A stretch of DNA of 64,000 nucleotides from Providencia rettgeri (GCF_041075285.1 NZ_CP163512.1:1488001-1552000); one strand, 5' to 3'. Shown: positions 45,730-55,140, counted from the stretch's first letter. Numbers and translations: made by a program. The notes: generated from the sequence alone by a model not told the origin.

Positions 45730-46278
45730 TTATCCCATTCCGTTACCATTTGCACGCTTTAAGATGGTTTTAATGCTAATCGGGAAGAAATCATTAACAT
45801 CAACGCCAACATTTATCGCTCGTGGTCCTAATATAGCTAAGCGTTTGCGTTGTTCTGGATCTTTTCCTGAATTATGCACATGCCCATATAAATGAATAGC
45901 ATCGCGGAAAAAACCTTGCCATTCTAAGATAGGATAATGAAATAAAACAATTTTTTGTTTTTGATAATCCAACTCGTAATAGCTCCTCACCCATTCAAAA
46001 AGGGAAGTGTCAAACTCTGGATCATCTAAAAATTTGTCATGGCTACCACGAATAAGGTATTTTTTGCCTGACAATCTGCGCAAAATTTTATTCGCATCTG
46101 CCCCACTGCCTTTATATAAAAAATCACCCAATATGTATATCTCATCATGCTCTGTCACATAAGCGTTCCAGTTATGAATCAACGTATCATTCATATGGCT
46201 AGTGCTTTTGAATGGGCGATCACAGAGGTTGATAATATTTGAGTGGCAAAAATGGGTATCTGAAATAAAGTAAATCAT
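45730..46278 (-). CDS. Small metallophosphoesterase with altered GNHD motif
   Basis: 182 residues. Calcineurin-like motifs SDTHFCHSNI (about 6-15), LGDFLY (about 51-56), then RGSHDKF (about 76-82) where GNHD is normal, and YGHVHNSG (about 130-137). The Asn-to-Ser change is at a metal- and phosphate-contacting position and may lower activity, although small single-domain members vary here. Convergent with the regulator to the left. Substrate unknown. Confidence 0.8.
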   Translation of the reverse strand: MIYFISDTHFCHSNIINLCDRPFKSTSHMNDTLIHNWNAYVTEHDEIYILGDFLYKGSGADANKILRRLSGKKYLIRGSHDKFLDDPEFDTSLFEWVRSYYELDYQKQKIVLFHYPILEWQGFFRDAIHLYGHVHNSGKDPEQRKRLAILGPRAINVGVDVNDFFPISIKTILKRANGNGMG

Positions 46279-46722
46279 ATAAAACCTAAAAATATATTAT
46301 TAAAAATTATTTTTAAGCAATCGAGTTGCTCAGATGTCATCATATCCTAATGATTTTTAATTGCTTTACAGAATAGGCTGAAAAATCATCTTTTGATTGT
46401 TATTTTCCACCCAAACCGCACGCCCTTGCCAATACGCATCAAACCGCTGTTAAAATTCACACACTTAAGGTGGTATACCCTGTTTAGTTGCCTGTGCGAA
46501 ATTTCTGGCTCGCTGATAAATGGGTGATCGATTATCAGATTGGTTTGACTTGTTTTTTCACTTATTGTGCTGATGTTTAGCCAATAGACATTGGGAAGAT
46601 AAAAAACTGTGTTATTTTCTGCGTAATTAGTCTTATACCTTTATTTGTTGGTAATCTTTATGCTTTTTTAAGGCTCGTATTTGTTACACTGAGGCGGCAT
46701 AAATAGCACAACATTCAATTCA
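46279..46722. other. Divergent intergenic region
   Basis: About 440 bases without a gene between the divergent phosphoesterase and alpha/beta hydrolase. No strong promoter or structure recognised. Confidence 0.4.
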
Positions 46723-47625
46723 ATGGAAAAAAAAATGACAACCGAGCAACCTATTTCACTTTTTTATGATGCATTTGGCACCCCAGAGAACCCTGCCGTT
46801 GTATTAGTGCCTGGCTTAGGTGGACACAACATTAGTTGGACAACCGATTTTTGCCAACAAATTGCCGACGCAGGGTTTTATCTTATCCGGATTGATAACC
46901 GTGATGCGGGCTTATCCCCTCATGTAGACCATTTCCCCTCCATTAATCTAGGGGAATTAATCGAAAAAATGCAAACGGGTCAATCATTTGATATTGCCTA
47001 TACGCTATTCGATATGGTGGATGATATTGTGCGTTTATTAGATAGCTTATCAATTGATAAAACACACATTATTGGTCGTTCGATGGGTGGAATGATTGCG
47101 CAGTTATTTGCAGCCAAATACCCTGAGCGTACATTAAGCTTATGCCCAATTATGTCCTCCACAGGCAACCCCAATTTACCGCAAAGCGCCCCTGATGTGA
47201 TGCAAATGTTGATGAGTTCAGGGGCCAATCCTCATGAAGATTTCGACGGTTATCTGGCTGGGCAACTTGCATTTTATCGGCGTATTAGCTCAAATTGTTG
47301 CCCATTTGATGAAGATTACTACCGTGATTATGTACAGCAAGCGCTTGCCCGAAATTATTCCCCCGAAGGGACTAAACGCCAAATTGTTGCCATTGCTGTC
47401 ACAGGGGATATGCGACCACACCTAAGTAACATTACTGCGCCAACATTGGTTATTCACGGCTCAATTGACCCTCTATTCCCTCTAGAGGCGGGTCAAGATA
47501 TTGCAAATAACATCTTAGGGGCAGAAATAGCGATTATTGAAGGGATGGGCCACGAAACGCCCCCGGCACTTAATCCTCAAATTGCAAAGCGGTTGATTAA
47601 ACACCTAATTTCAACTAATCACTAA
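46723..47625 (+). CDS. Alpha/beta hydrolase
   Basis: 300 residues. Nucleophile elbow GRSMGG (about 117-122), oxyanion region LVPGLGGHNISW, late acid DPLF (about 247-250) and catalytic histidine GMGHETPP (about 274-281). Similar enzymes are annotated as esterases or lactonases; the DAGLSP segment is typical of aclacinomycin methylesterase-type hydrolases. Either ATG (46723 or 46735) could be used; AAT-rich upstream shows no clear ribosome site. Substrate not predictable. Confidence 0.85.
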   Translation: MEKKMTTEQPISLFYDAFGTPENPAVVLVPGLGGHNISWTTDFCQQIADAGFYLIRIDNRDAGLSPHVDHFPSINLGELIEKMQTGQSFDIAYTLFDMVDDIVRLLDSLSIDKTHIIGRSMGGMIAQLFAAKYPERTLSLCPIMSSTGNPNLPQSAPDVMQMLMSSGANPHEDFDGYLAGQLAFYRRISSNCCPFDEDYYRDYVQQALARNYSPEGTKRQIVAIAVTGDMRPHLSNITAPTLVIHGSIDPLFPLEAGQDIANNILGAEIAIIEGMGHETPPALNPQIAKRLIKHLISTNH

Positions 47626-47715
47626 TGACACTGGCAAAATGGTGTGATTAACGGTGATCGCGATTAATTGCCGATATGCTCAACATCGTAGGATATTATT
47701 AGCCGAGTAATTGAA

Positions 47716-48063
47716 ATGATAGACAAAAGCACGCTCGAAAATTTAACATTTTTTGAAAACGAACCACTGGTTCACCCTTTGAACTACGCCCTCTCTGAGG
47801 TCGAAGAAAAAAATATACTACGAGGTTGGCGACCTTTGTGCATGGAAGATAAGTGGCTTTCCTACAGTGATAATGGCTGGGTTTTTGTTCACAGAAGCTG
47901 GACTGGGCATTTGATGTACAAGTTCACGATCCGTGATCGGGTAATACAAAGCGTGGAAATTACCATGGATGATTTTGTCAATATGACGAATGAACGGAAA
48001 ATTGAGATTTTTTTATCGCTTTTACCGTATTTAGCAGAAGAACATGCACACTATTGCGAGTAG
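47716..48063 (+). CDS. Small unknown protein with HRSWTG motif
   Basis: 115 residues, soluble, no signal. The core KWLSYSDNGWVFVHRSWTGH (about 54-73) followed by YKFTIRDRVIQSVEI suggests a compact beta sheet. I believe the W-x-FHRSWTG pattern is found in several uncharacterised short bacterial proteins, but I cannot name a family. Separate from its neighbours. Confidence 0.6.
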   Translation: MIDKSTLENLTFFENEPLVHPLNYALSEVEEKNILRGWRPLCMEDKWLSYSDNGWVFVHRSWTGHLMYKFTIRDRVIQSVEITMDDFVNMTNERKIEIFLSLLPYLAEEHAHYCE

Positions 48064-48156
48064 CTTCATGATGTATCTGTGTAAGGCGGAATACCACAAA
48101 TAATCAATTCAAGACGACGCATGGCATTGGTTTTTATCCCACCTTGACAACAGTCT

Positions 48157-48180
48157 AAAGGTGCATTTAATTGCACCTTT
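48157..48180. terminator. Hairpin between convergent genes
   Basis: AAAGGTGCA and TGCACCTTT form a perfect stem with a six-base loop. It ends four bases before the stop of the minus-strand ferredoxin gene. No long T run; probably a bidirectional end signal. Confidence 0.6.
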
Positions 48181-48183
48181 GCT

Positions 48184-49071
48184 CTATAACCACCCTTGCT
48201 TTTTATGCTGCAAACAAATTGGGCAAGTTTGTGCATTCTCTTCCCAAGAAAAAAACGGCAAATGGCAAGTGCGGCAAGTCGCATCATAGTAATGAAACAC
48301 CACTGGCTCACTATTTTTTGCGGTGTACTCATTAACCTGAATTGACTGCGGAAAACACACCACTTGGCAGCTCATACAGCCCGTACAACGTTTTTCATCT
48401 ACAATGAACTGGTTATTGTCAATTTGAATTGCATGTTCATCGCAAACTTTCGCGCATGCGCCACACAGAATGCAGCTTTCACTATCAAGTGCTATCTGAA
48501 ACCAGCTATCTTCTGGGTAAAACTGTTTCCGCGCGTTTAATCCTGTTTTCACCTGCCCTTTATCTAATGGCTTTTGATCGAGCTTTTGACGAAACAACAT
48601 CATACGCCGACCACTATCAACCGTAGACGGTTTTTCAATCCGTAGCTGCCAAACTGGCTCTTGCAATGTTTTTAATTTGAGATTAAGCGCTGCTATGGTG
48701 GGCAACCATTTATCCACCAATGGTTCAGAAATTTGTATCCCTCTGATCCCATATTGTTTATGCCACACAATGAGTTCTTCTGTCGCCGCAATGGGTTCAT
48801 CGTGATTAATCACTAGATAATCTTGTTGGTATGTGCGCTCATGTGGTGCAATATTTTCAATAGCGTCAACCGGACAGGAAAAAAGGCAATTACCGCACTG
48901 ATAACAGCGTTCATTATCAATTTTCGCATCCATATGGCTAAAGGAAATCGCATCAACGGGACAACTGACCGCACAGTTATCACAAATGCTATTTTTAAGA
49001 CGCTTTCTCACACATTGACTATTAATGAACGGTTCGGGAGGAAGCTCTAGACTTATAAAACGTTTCATCAA
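48184..49071 (-). CDS. Multi-cluster ferredoxin-type 4Fe-4S protein
   Basis: 295 residues, cytoplasmic. Two ferredoxin pairs: near the N-terminus (CDNCAVSCP, CYQCGNCLFSCP) and at about 200-245 (CILCGACAKVC, CTGCMSCQVVC). The first motif lacks one cysteine spacing. A C-terminal zinc ribbon follows (CRTCHLPF...CPIC). The linker between the pairs (about 80-190) is not recognised. It probably carries electrons for a reductase or oxidoreductase encoded elsewhere, as no enzyme is next to it. Found next to molybdoenzymes in some relatives, but not here. Confidence 0.8.
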   Translation of the reverse strand: MMKRFISLELPPEPFINSQCVRKRLKNSICDNCAVSCPVDAISFSHMDAKIDNERCYQCGNCLFSCPVDAIENIAPHERTYQQDYLVINHDEPIAATEELIVWHKQYGIRGIQISEPLVDKWLPTIAALNLKLKTLQEPVWQLRIEKPSTVDSGRRMMLFRQKLDQKPLDKGQVKTGLNARKQFYPEDSWFQIALDSESCILCGACAKVCDEHAIQIDNNQFIVDEKRCTGCMSCQVVCFPQSIQVNEYTAKNSEPVVFHYYDATCRTCHLPFFSWEENAQTCPICLQHKKQGWL

Positions 49072-49557
49072 TTAGCTCCCCTTTAACACAGCAAAAATGA
49101 TCTTAAGAAAAACTGTATGCATTATATCCATAGACAAATGTTAGCATTAAACTGAACTTAAGTTTACTGCAACTTACTGTCTACAATGATGATTTGAACC
49201 AAACAATTTGCTTAAAAGCGTAAAATGTTGATATGCAGAAATGTGAATAAAATTATGCTGTAAGATTAACCCACTGAAACTTAATTGGTATTCTCATCGT
49301 TGAGCTATCGCTTTTAAATAATAGCGGTATTCCCTAGGGGCTGTTTATACGTGAACATTGAACGTGCATTTCAAAATATAATAATCAATCTTATTAATTA
49401 CGTTGAGCTAAAACATATAACCCATTATTCAAACGCCAAAACCACCAAAGTGGTAAACATTAACATTTTTAGAAGCTATACTGTTTTGTGTTGAAACGTT
49501 CTAGCACAACAGTTCGTTGCCACTCATCCAAGTTCATTTATCTATAAAGGCTGACAT
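49072..49557. other. Intergenic region with first copy of a 16-bp repeat
   Basis: About 490 bases without a gene upstream of the YqhD-like gene. It contains CCTAGGGGCTGTTTAT at 49333-49348, identical to 50751-50766. Promoter not identified. Confidence 0.5.
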
Positions 49558-50715
49558 ATGAATAATTTTGAGTTTTACAATCCGACACGTATTGTTTTTG
49601 GTGATGGTAAAATTAGTGAACTAGACCGACTGATCCCTGAAAATGCGAAAGTTCTTATCTTATTTGGCGGTGAAAGTGCCCGTAAAACCGGTACACTCGA
49701 TGAAGTAGAGCAAGCCTTAGGCTCACGACAGTTTTCACTTTTTGGCGGAATCGAAGCCAATCCACGTTATGAAACATTGATCAAAGCCGTTGATAAGATA
49801 GAAAAAGAAAACTTCGATTTTTTACTCGCTGTAGGGGGTGGCTCTGTTATTGATGGTGTTAAGTTTGTTGCAGCTGCGGTTAATTACCCTGGTGATAAAT
49901 GGGATATCTTCACAAAAAGAGACGCGACAATTCAGAACGCGTTACCGTTTGGAACGGTATTAACCTTACCGGCAACAGGTTCTGAAATGAACAAAGTTTC
50001 AGTGATCACACGTGAAGAACTGCATTCCAAGCTCTCCTTTATGAGTGATAAAATCTTCCCGCAATTCTCGATCCTTGACCCAGTTAAAACCTATACACTG
50101 CCACCTCGCCAAATTAGCAATGGTGTGGTTGATTCTTTCGTTCATGTTATTGAACAGTATTTAACCTATCCAGTTAATGCTTATGTACAAGATGCATTTG
50201 CAGAAGGCCTATTAAAAACCCTTATTGAACTTGGTCCTAAAGCACTCGAAACACCCAAAGATTATGACATTCGTGCCAACCTAATGTGGACTGCCACCCT
50301 CGCGTTCAATGGTTTAATTGGCGCTGGCGTACCACAAGATTGGTCAACGCATATGTTAGGTCATGAAATTACCGGACTGTATGGTTTAGATCACGCGCAA
50401 ACATTAGCCATAGTCCTGCCGTCGATGCTGATTGAGAAACTACCACAAAAACAAGCCAAATTAGTGCAATATGCGGAACGTGTGTGGGGGATCACTCATG
50501 GAAACGACCACGAAAAAGCATTAAGATCCATTGAGTTAACTCGTGAGTTTTTCGAATCGATGAATATAGGAACACGTTTTAGTGATTATCAACTTTCATC
50601 TGATGTTATTGAACCCCTAGTAAAAAGTTTAGAAGCACACAATATGGTTAAATTAGGTGAGCACCAAGATGTCACGCTTGATGTTAGCCGCCGAGTCTAT
50701 ACTGCCGCATTGTAG
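49558..50715 (+). CDS. yqhD: Iron-containing alcohol dehydrogenase, YqhD-like aldehyde reductase
   Basis: 385 residues. NADPH-binding GGGSVIDGVKF (about 98-108), metal ligands in VVDSFVHVIEQY (Asp and His, about 194-205) and HMLGHEITGLYGLDHAQ (about 266-282). E. coli YqhD reduces short-chain aldehydes such as acrolein, methylglyoxal and malondialdehyde with NADPH, so it protects against the same reactive compounds as NemA. The gene is flanked by direct repeats and has no AraC-type YqhC next to it. Confidence 0.88.
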   Translation: MNNFEFYNPTRIVFGDGKISELDRLIPENAKVLILFGGESARKTGTLDEVEQALGSRQFSLFGGIEANPRYETLIKAVDKIEKENFDFLLAVGGGSVIDGVKFVAAAVNYPGDKWDIFTKRDATIQNALPFGTVLTLPATGSEMNKVSVITREELHSKLSFMSDKIFPQFSILDPVKTYTLPPRQISNGVVDSFVHVIEQYLTYPVNAYVQDAFAEGLLKTLIELGPKALETPKDYDIRANLMWTATLAFNGLIGAGVPQDWSTHMLGHEITGLYGLDHAQTLAIVLPSMLIEKLPQKQAKLVQYAERVWGITHGNDHEKALRSIELTREFFESMNIGTRFSDYQLSSDVIEPLVKSLEAHNMVKLGEHQDVTLDVSRRVYTAAL

Positions 50716-50752
50716 ATTTAATCCAGTTTATTACCGATAGTAAGGTGTAACC

Positions 50753-50940
50753 TAGGGGCTGTTTATCTTTGTTGCTGATTTTTACAGCTAAAAAAGATTA
50801 AGAAATAATCTAAAAAATGGATAAATGGTTCCGTCGTGTTGAGAGGCGTTTGCCGAGTTTACTAGGCTGCGAACCTCTCCCCTTACCTAATTGGCTTTAA
50901 TTCGAATGAAAATTGACCATCAAAAATCAACTGCCCCTAA
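50753..50940. repeat. Possible MITE with 15-bp imperfect terminal repeats
   Basis: The left end CTAGGGGCTGTTTAT and the right end (reverse complement TTAGGGGCAGTTGAT) match at 12 of 15 positions across 188 bases. CTAG/TTAG ends suggest an IS5-family-like element that inserts at CTAG or TA. The left end is also present as a solo copy at 49333. A 27-codon frame inside (50817-50900, beginning MDKWFRRVERR) has no known function. Confidence 0.35.
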
Positions 50941-51215
50941 CTACTTTCTATATTACCCTCGCCTATTATTGACCTGTTTTCTTAACGATATCAGTTGCGA
51001 TTTATTCTCAGCATATAACGTTTAATACAATTCAACTGGTTTCAGATTGCCATATATTCAATCGATAATGGCGGATTGATCTGCGCAAAATATTGTTTTC
51101 TATTTAGCGCATGATTACCCATTCCTCACCACGCTAAATTTATGTATTTTATTACAATATCATTTGCTTGAAACAAATAATTAACAACAATAATAAAAAT
51201 TCTAGGTCGTGTGTT
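50941..51215. other. Upstream region of ydeE-like gene
   Basis: Remaining gene-free bases before the exporter gene; AT-rich, with no clear element beyond the presumed promoter. Confidence 0.4.
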
Positions 51216-52406
51216 ATGTCTGCAAAATTTAGTATATCTAACAGTGCATTACTTGCATCGTCGTTACTCTTAACCATTGGTCGTGGGGCAACATTGCCCT
51301 TCATGGCGATTTATCTCACCCGCGAGTATCAAATGGCAATTGATATTGTTGGGGTTGCGATGTCTCTGGCGATGGTTGTTGGTGTGCTGTTTAGCATGGG
51401 TTTTGGCATGCTTGCGGATAGAGTAGATAAAAAACGGTGTATGTTACTTGCTGTATTGGCTTTTATTGGTGGGTTTATCGCTATTCCGCTAGTCAACAAT
51501 GCCATATTAGTGATCATATTCTTCTCGTTAATTAATTGCTCATATTCTGTCTTTTCCACCGTTCTAAAAGCTTATTTTGCAGATACGTTAACTGTATCGT
51601 TAAAAGCTAAAGTGTTTTCCTTAAATTACACATTTATTAATATTGGATGGACGATTGGACCACCGATTGGCACTTGGTTGTTAATGTATAGCATCAACTT
51701 GCCATTCTACTTAGCGGCTATTTCCGCTGCCTTCCCGATATTTTTTATTCAACGGTTTGTGCAAAGTATAAAACCTGCACAACATCTAGAGGGGAAAAAG
51801 CAGCCATGGAACCCAGCCGCAATGTTACGCGACCGAGTACTGGCTTGGTTTATTTTATCTACATTTTTGGGGTCGTTAGTTTTTGGGACATTTACAACTT
51901 GGATTTCGCAATATGTTATTACGGTGGCAAACAGTGATTTCGCACAAGTGGTTATTGGTGTGATACTCCCCGTCAATGCGATTGTGGTTGTCACATTGCA
52001 ATATACGGTTGGTAAACGCATCACTCCAGAGAATTTAAAAAAGCTAATGACATTGGGTAGCTTATTTTTCTTGTTAGGTTTAGCCACCTTTATGTTTGCC
52101 GCAGAAAACCTGTATATCTGGGCGTTTGGTGCTTTTCTGTTCACTCTTGGAGAGCTTATTTATGCCCCAGGTGAATATATGCTAATAGATAGCATCGCCC
52201 CTGAAGGTATGAAGGCGAGCTATTTTTCCGCGCAATCGTTAGGTTTATTAGGCGGTGCATTCAACCCAATGATGACCGGAGTCATTTTAACTGAGTTGCC
52301 AGCCTACTTTATTTTTATCATCTTGATGATAATTACGTTCTTAGCATGGTTATCAATGTTGAACGGTATGAGACTGCGACAAAATCAACTGCGTGAAAGT
52401 GTGTAG
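51216..52406 (+). CDS. ydeE: MFS exporter, YdeE-like
   Basis: 396 residues from ATG 51216 (MSAKFSISNS); a frame from 51168 is low-complexity and unlikely. Twelve hydrophobic segments. LASSLLLTIGRGATLPFMAI (about 14-33) and GEYMLIDSIAP, MKASYFSAQSLG are strikingly close to E. coli YdeE, a dipeptide and related compound exporter. Convergent with another MFS gene and separated by a strong hairpin. Confidence 0.88.
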   Translation: MSAKFSISNSALLASSLLLTIGRGATLPFMAIYLTREYQMAIDIVGVAMSLAMVVGVLFSMGFGMLADRVDKKRCMLLAVLAFIGGFIAIPLVNNAILVIIFFSLINCSYSVFSTVLKAYFADTLTVSLKAKVFSLNYTFINIGWTIGPPIGTWLLMYSINLPFYLAAISAAFPIFFIQRFVQSIKPAQHLEGKKQPWNPAAMLRDRVLAWFILSTFLGSLVFGTFTTWISQYVITVANSDFAQVVIGVILPVNAIVVVTLQYTVGKRITPENLKKLMTLGSLFFLLGLATFMFAAENLYIWAFGAFLFTLGELIYAPGEYMLIDSIAPEGMKASYFSAQSLGLLGGAFNPMMTGVILTELPAYFIFIILMIITFLAWLSMLNGMRLRQNQLRESV

Positions 52407-52414
52407 TACGTTTC

Positions 52415-52440
52415 CCCTTGCTGGTATTAACCAGCAAGGG
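52415..52440. terminator. Bidirectional terminator between two MFS genes
   Basis: CCCTTGCTGG and CCAGCAAGGG form a perfect 10-bp stem with a six-base loop TATTAA, nine bases after the ydeE stop and six before the stop of the convergent gene. Confidence 0.75.
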
Positions 52441-52445
52441 CACGG

Positions 52446-53591
52446 CTATTTATTGGCTGTTTTTGTTAAATTAACCAGCAAAATTGCCACACTAAATAAC
52501 ACACCAATCGATATAACTAACACTGAGATCTTTCCATTTGCAATCAAAAATGAAAACAGTGGGATGGCTAACAGCAAAACCAAATTATTCACGCTTTCTG
52601 AAATTGATAGCACAAAACCTTTATTATCTGTATTGAGTCTGGCGAGGAGTGACGTGCTAATAGGTGAAATTAAACCTAATAACACACCAAGCCCAAATAG
52701 GCTAAAACAGTCACCGATTAATGTTAGCAGCTCGCTGAGAAACAAGAGAATAATCACAAACAAAACAACCAACATTACGAGCAATTGTGATGATTCAGAA
52801 ATTCGCGGTGAAACCACTTTGCCGACAGCACTATTGCCTATAATGAGCCCTGCACCAAATAGCCCCATCACGCTGCCAATAACAGCGCTATTAAGTTGAT
52901 AGCGACTTCGTAAAATTTCACCAGCCAACAAAAATAGGCTGACAGTAATGCCATTCCAAATTCCTTTAGCAATAATAAACTGACTTATCACTCTTAACTT
53001 TACAATATGATGTGGGCCTTGCTTTACAGTTGGCGATTTCGTGCATGGCAAAGTGTTCATCGATATTAGCAATACCAAAAAACCACCAAGAGCCATAAAG
53101 ATAAATGGCGTTTGCCATGAAAAATAGTGAACCAATCCGCCGGCTACAACCGGTCCTGTGATGATCCCGAGCGTCATACCCAACATAGCGTATCCCATAG
53201 CCATCGCCTGCTTTTTCTCTTCAATGACATCAGAAATAAAAGCAAATGTGATCGGTATTAAGGCCGCAGATGCAACCCCACCAAATACGCGTAAAACCAG
53301 TGCTATTTGTAAGTTAGCCGCAAATATTATCGCTAAGCTATCAATTGAGATAAACAAAATTGCCGCAAGCAATATCTTGCGTTTATCCATTTTGTCCGAA
53401 AAAAAACCAATAATCGGTGCTGCAAATGCATATGACAATGCATAAGCGGAGACTAACCAAGAAATTTGCTGGGTTTGCGTTTTAAACGCATTGGCTAACG
53501 GAGCCATAATCGCAGATAGCATAAATTCAGTTGCACCAACTAAATATACCGCCATTGCGAGTACAAATAATAAAAAACGATGTGACGTCAT
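52446..53591 (-). CDS. MFS drug/sugar efflux transporter
   Basis: 381 residues, twelve hydrophobic segments, with the DHA1-type MFS motif FSDKMDKRKILLAA (about 63-76) and SWLVSAYALSYAFAAPIIGF (about 43-62). N-terminal VYLVGATEFMLSAIMAPLA is a family trait of AraJ/Bcr-like exporters. Substrate unknown. The upstream region is long (436 bases) and no local regulator is evident. Confidence 0.82.
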   Translation of the reverse strand: MTSHRFLLFVLAMAVYLVGATEFMLSAIMAPLANAFKTQTQQISWLVSAYALSYAFAAPIIGFFSDKMDKRKILLAAILFISIDSLAIIFAANLQIALVLRVFGGVASAALIPITFAFISDVIEEKKQAMAMGYAMLGMTLGIITGPVVAGGLVHYFSWQTPFIFMALGGFLVLLISMNTLPCTKSPTVKQGPHHIVKLRVISQFIIAKGIWNGITVSLFLLAGEILRSRYQLNSAVIGSVMGLFGAGLIIGNSAVGKVVSPRISESSQLLVMLVVLFVIILLFLSELLTLIGDCFSLFGLGVLLGLISPISTSLLARLNTDNKGFVLSISESVNNLVLLLAIPLFSFLIANGKISVLVISIGVLFSVAILLVNLTKTANK

Positions 53592-54027
53592 AACACACTC
53601 TTTAGGATTTAGTTAAGCATTAAGTCGCCCCCATAACGGAGGCATAGAACAGTTGTGATTACGAAAGCTAAAAACAGCAAAAGGAGAATTTGAACAGTAC
53701 GTTGAATAACAGCAGACTGATATTAGGAGATGTAAAGGCACTTAAAGGGATATCTTATGGGATAGGTAATCGGATACTACGGAAGTGTGCAGTCATTAAA
53801 CACTAAAATACGCTCTCACGCAACGACAATTGACTAGAAAACAGGTTAAGCGGCATTGATAGTATCTCTAGCATGTCTGTTATATCACCCAATATTTCAG
53901 ACAACACAATCAGTTAATCACCCTTAGTTTATATTAAGCTAATATCATAGGGGTATTATGAAAAAACACACCAAATTAATAAATAAAAAATATGGATTAA
54001 CATTTATTGAGATAAACTTTTTAAAAT
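53592..54027. other. Intergenic region, no supported gene
   Basis: AT-rich, between the divergent MFS start and the 3' end of ada. A 25-codon ORF (53958-54035) overlaps the ada end on the other strand; I do not accept it as a gene. Confidence 0.45.
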
Positions 54028-55140
54028 TCATTTAATCGTTTTAAACCTTAACCCGCTTTGCTCACTGGATTTGATTGAGTTACTTTGTGCCTCTTTTAAT
54101 AATAAGGCCTGTTTACGATCGATTCCCCAGCGATAACCAGATAGATCCCCATTATTTCTCACTACACGGTGGCAAGGGATGGCCACTGCTAACATATTTG
54201 CACCACAAGCACTCGCTACCGCCCTAACTGCTTTCGGGTTACCTATTTTTTCTGCTATATCACTGTAGCTGACCGTTTGTCCAACAGGTATATCACGCAA
54301 GGCTTGCCATACACGCTGTTGGAATGCCGTTCCTTGAATATCTAATGGCAAATTAAAACCAATTTCAGGTGCTTCAATAAAACCAACAACATCGGCAATA
54401 ACTTGCTCAAAATGCTCATCGCCGCCAATCAATTCCGCTTTTGGGAATTTATCTTGTAAATCATTCAGTAACTGTTCAGGATCATCACCAAGTAAAATAG
54501 CACAGACCCCTATCGTACTCTGTGCAACTAATACGGTTCCTAATGAACATAAAGCGAGTGCAAAATAAATTTTGCCCCCATTTCCACCTGATTTCCAAGC
54601 ACTAGGCGTCATGCCTAATCGCTGTGTCGATGTTTCATAAAAACGGCTATTTGATTGATAGCCTGCATCATAAATTGCATCAGTAATACGTTTTTGCTCT
54701 TGTAATTGTGTTTGTAATTTTTGATGACGAAACGCATTAGCATATGCTTTTGGCGTTAAACCCGTATGTGTCTTAAACAAGCGATGAAAATGATAACGGC
54801 TGATCCCAACGTAATCAGACAATTCGGCGAGTGTTACCGTTTGACTATTTTGTTCAATATAGCGGCAGGCTTTTTCTATTTTCTGCTTATAGAATTGTGT
54901 TAATTGCGTTGCTTCTGTCCGATGTCGTTTTCCTTGACGATAACCTTGGGCTATCGCTTGCGCTTCATTATCAAAAAACACCACATTTTCTCGTTTAGGT
55001 AAGCGTCCAGCTGCTGATGGATGATTATAAATGAGCGAGGTTTTTACACCATACACGAAATGACCATCAGCTGTTTTATCTCTTTCCACAATAGCTTGCC
55101 AGCGCTGCTCCGGTGTTTTCCATACGTTTTTCGTCGTCAT
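54028..55140 (-). CDS. ada: Ada-type O6-methylguanine-DNA methyltransferase/regulator, N-domain zinc site lost
   Basis: 370 residues: N-terminal Ada domain (about 8-78), AraC helix-turn-helix pair (about 85-185), and C-terminal methyltransferase (about 190-360) with the active site AIPCHRVVRNNG, intact. In E. coli Ada, Cys38, 42, 69 and 72 bind zinc, and Cys38 accepts methyl from phosphotriesters to switch Ada into an activator. Here the aligned residues are Asn39, Ala43, Gly70 and His73. The fold around them is conserved (QRWQAI, RLPKRENVVFF). The repair domain should work but the inducible switch is probably lost. Alone, not with alkB. Confidence 0.88.
   Translation of the reverse strand: MTTKNVWKTPEQRWQAIVERDKTADGHFVYGVKTSLIYNHPSAAGRLPKRENVVFFDNEAQAIAQGYRQGKRHRTEATQLTQFYKQKIEKACRYIEQNSQTVTLAELSDYVGISRYHFHRLFKTHTGLTPKAYANAFRHQKLQTQLQEQKRITDAIYDAGYQSNSRFYETSTQRLGMTPSAWKSGGNGGKIYFALALCSLGTVLVAQSTIGVCAILLGDDPEQLLNDLQDKFPKAELIGGDEHFEQVIADVVGFIEAPEIGFNLPLDIQGTAFQQRVWQALRDIPVGQTVSYSDIAEKIGNPKAVRAVASACGANMLAVAIPCHRVVRNNGDLSGYRWGIDRKQALLLKEAQSNSIKSSEQSGLRFKTIK

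Noticed and set aside
50817-50900. 27-codon ORF (beginning MDKWFRRVERR) inside the MITE-like element
   Set aside because: No ribosome site and no recognised function; kept only as a remark under the repeat.
53958-54035. 25-codon ORF containing GLTFIEI, similar to a type IV prepilin N-terminus
   Set aside because: Too short for a pilin (no leader-helix-globular structure), overlaps the 3' end of ada on the other strand and is AT-rich; probably chance.
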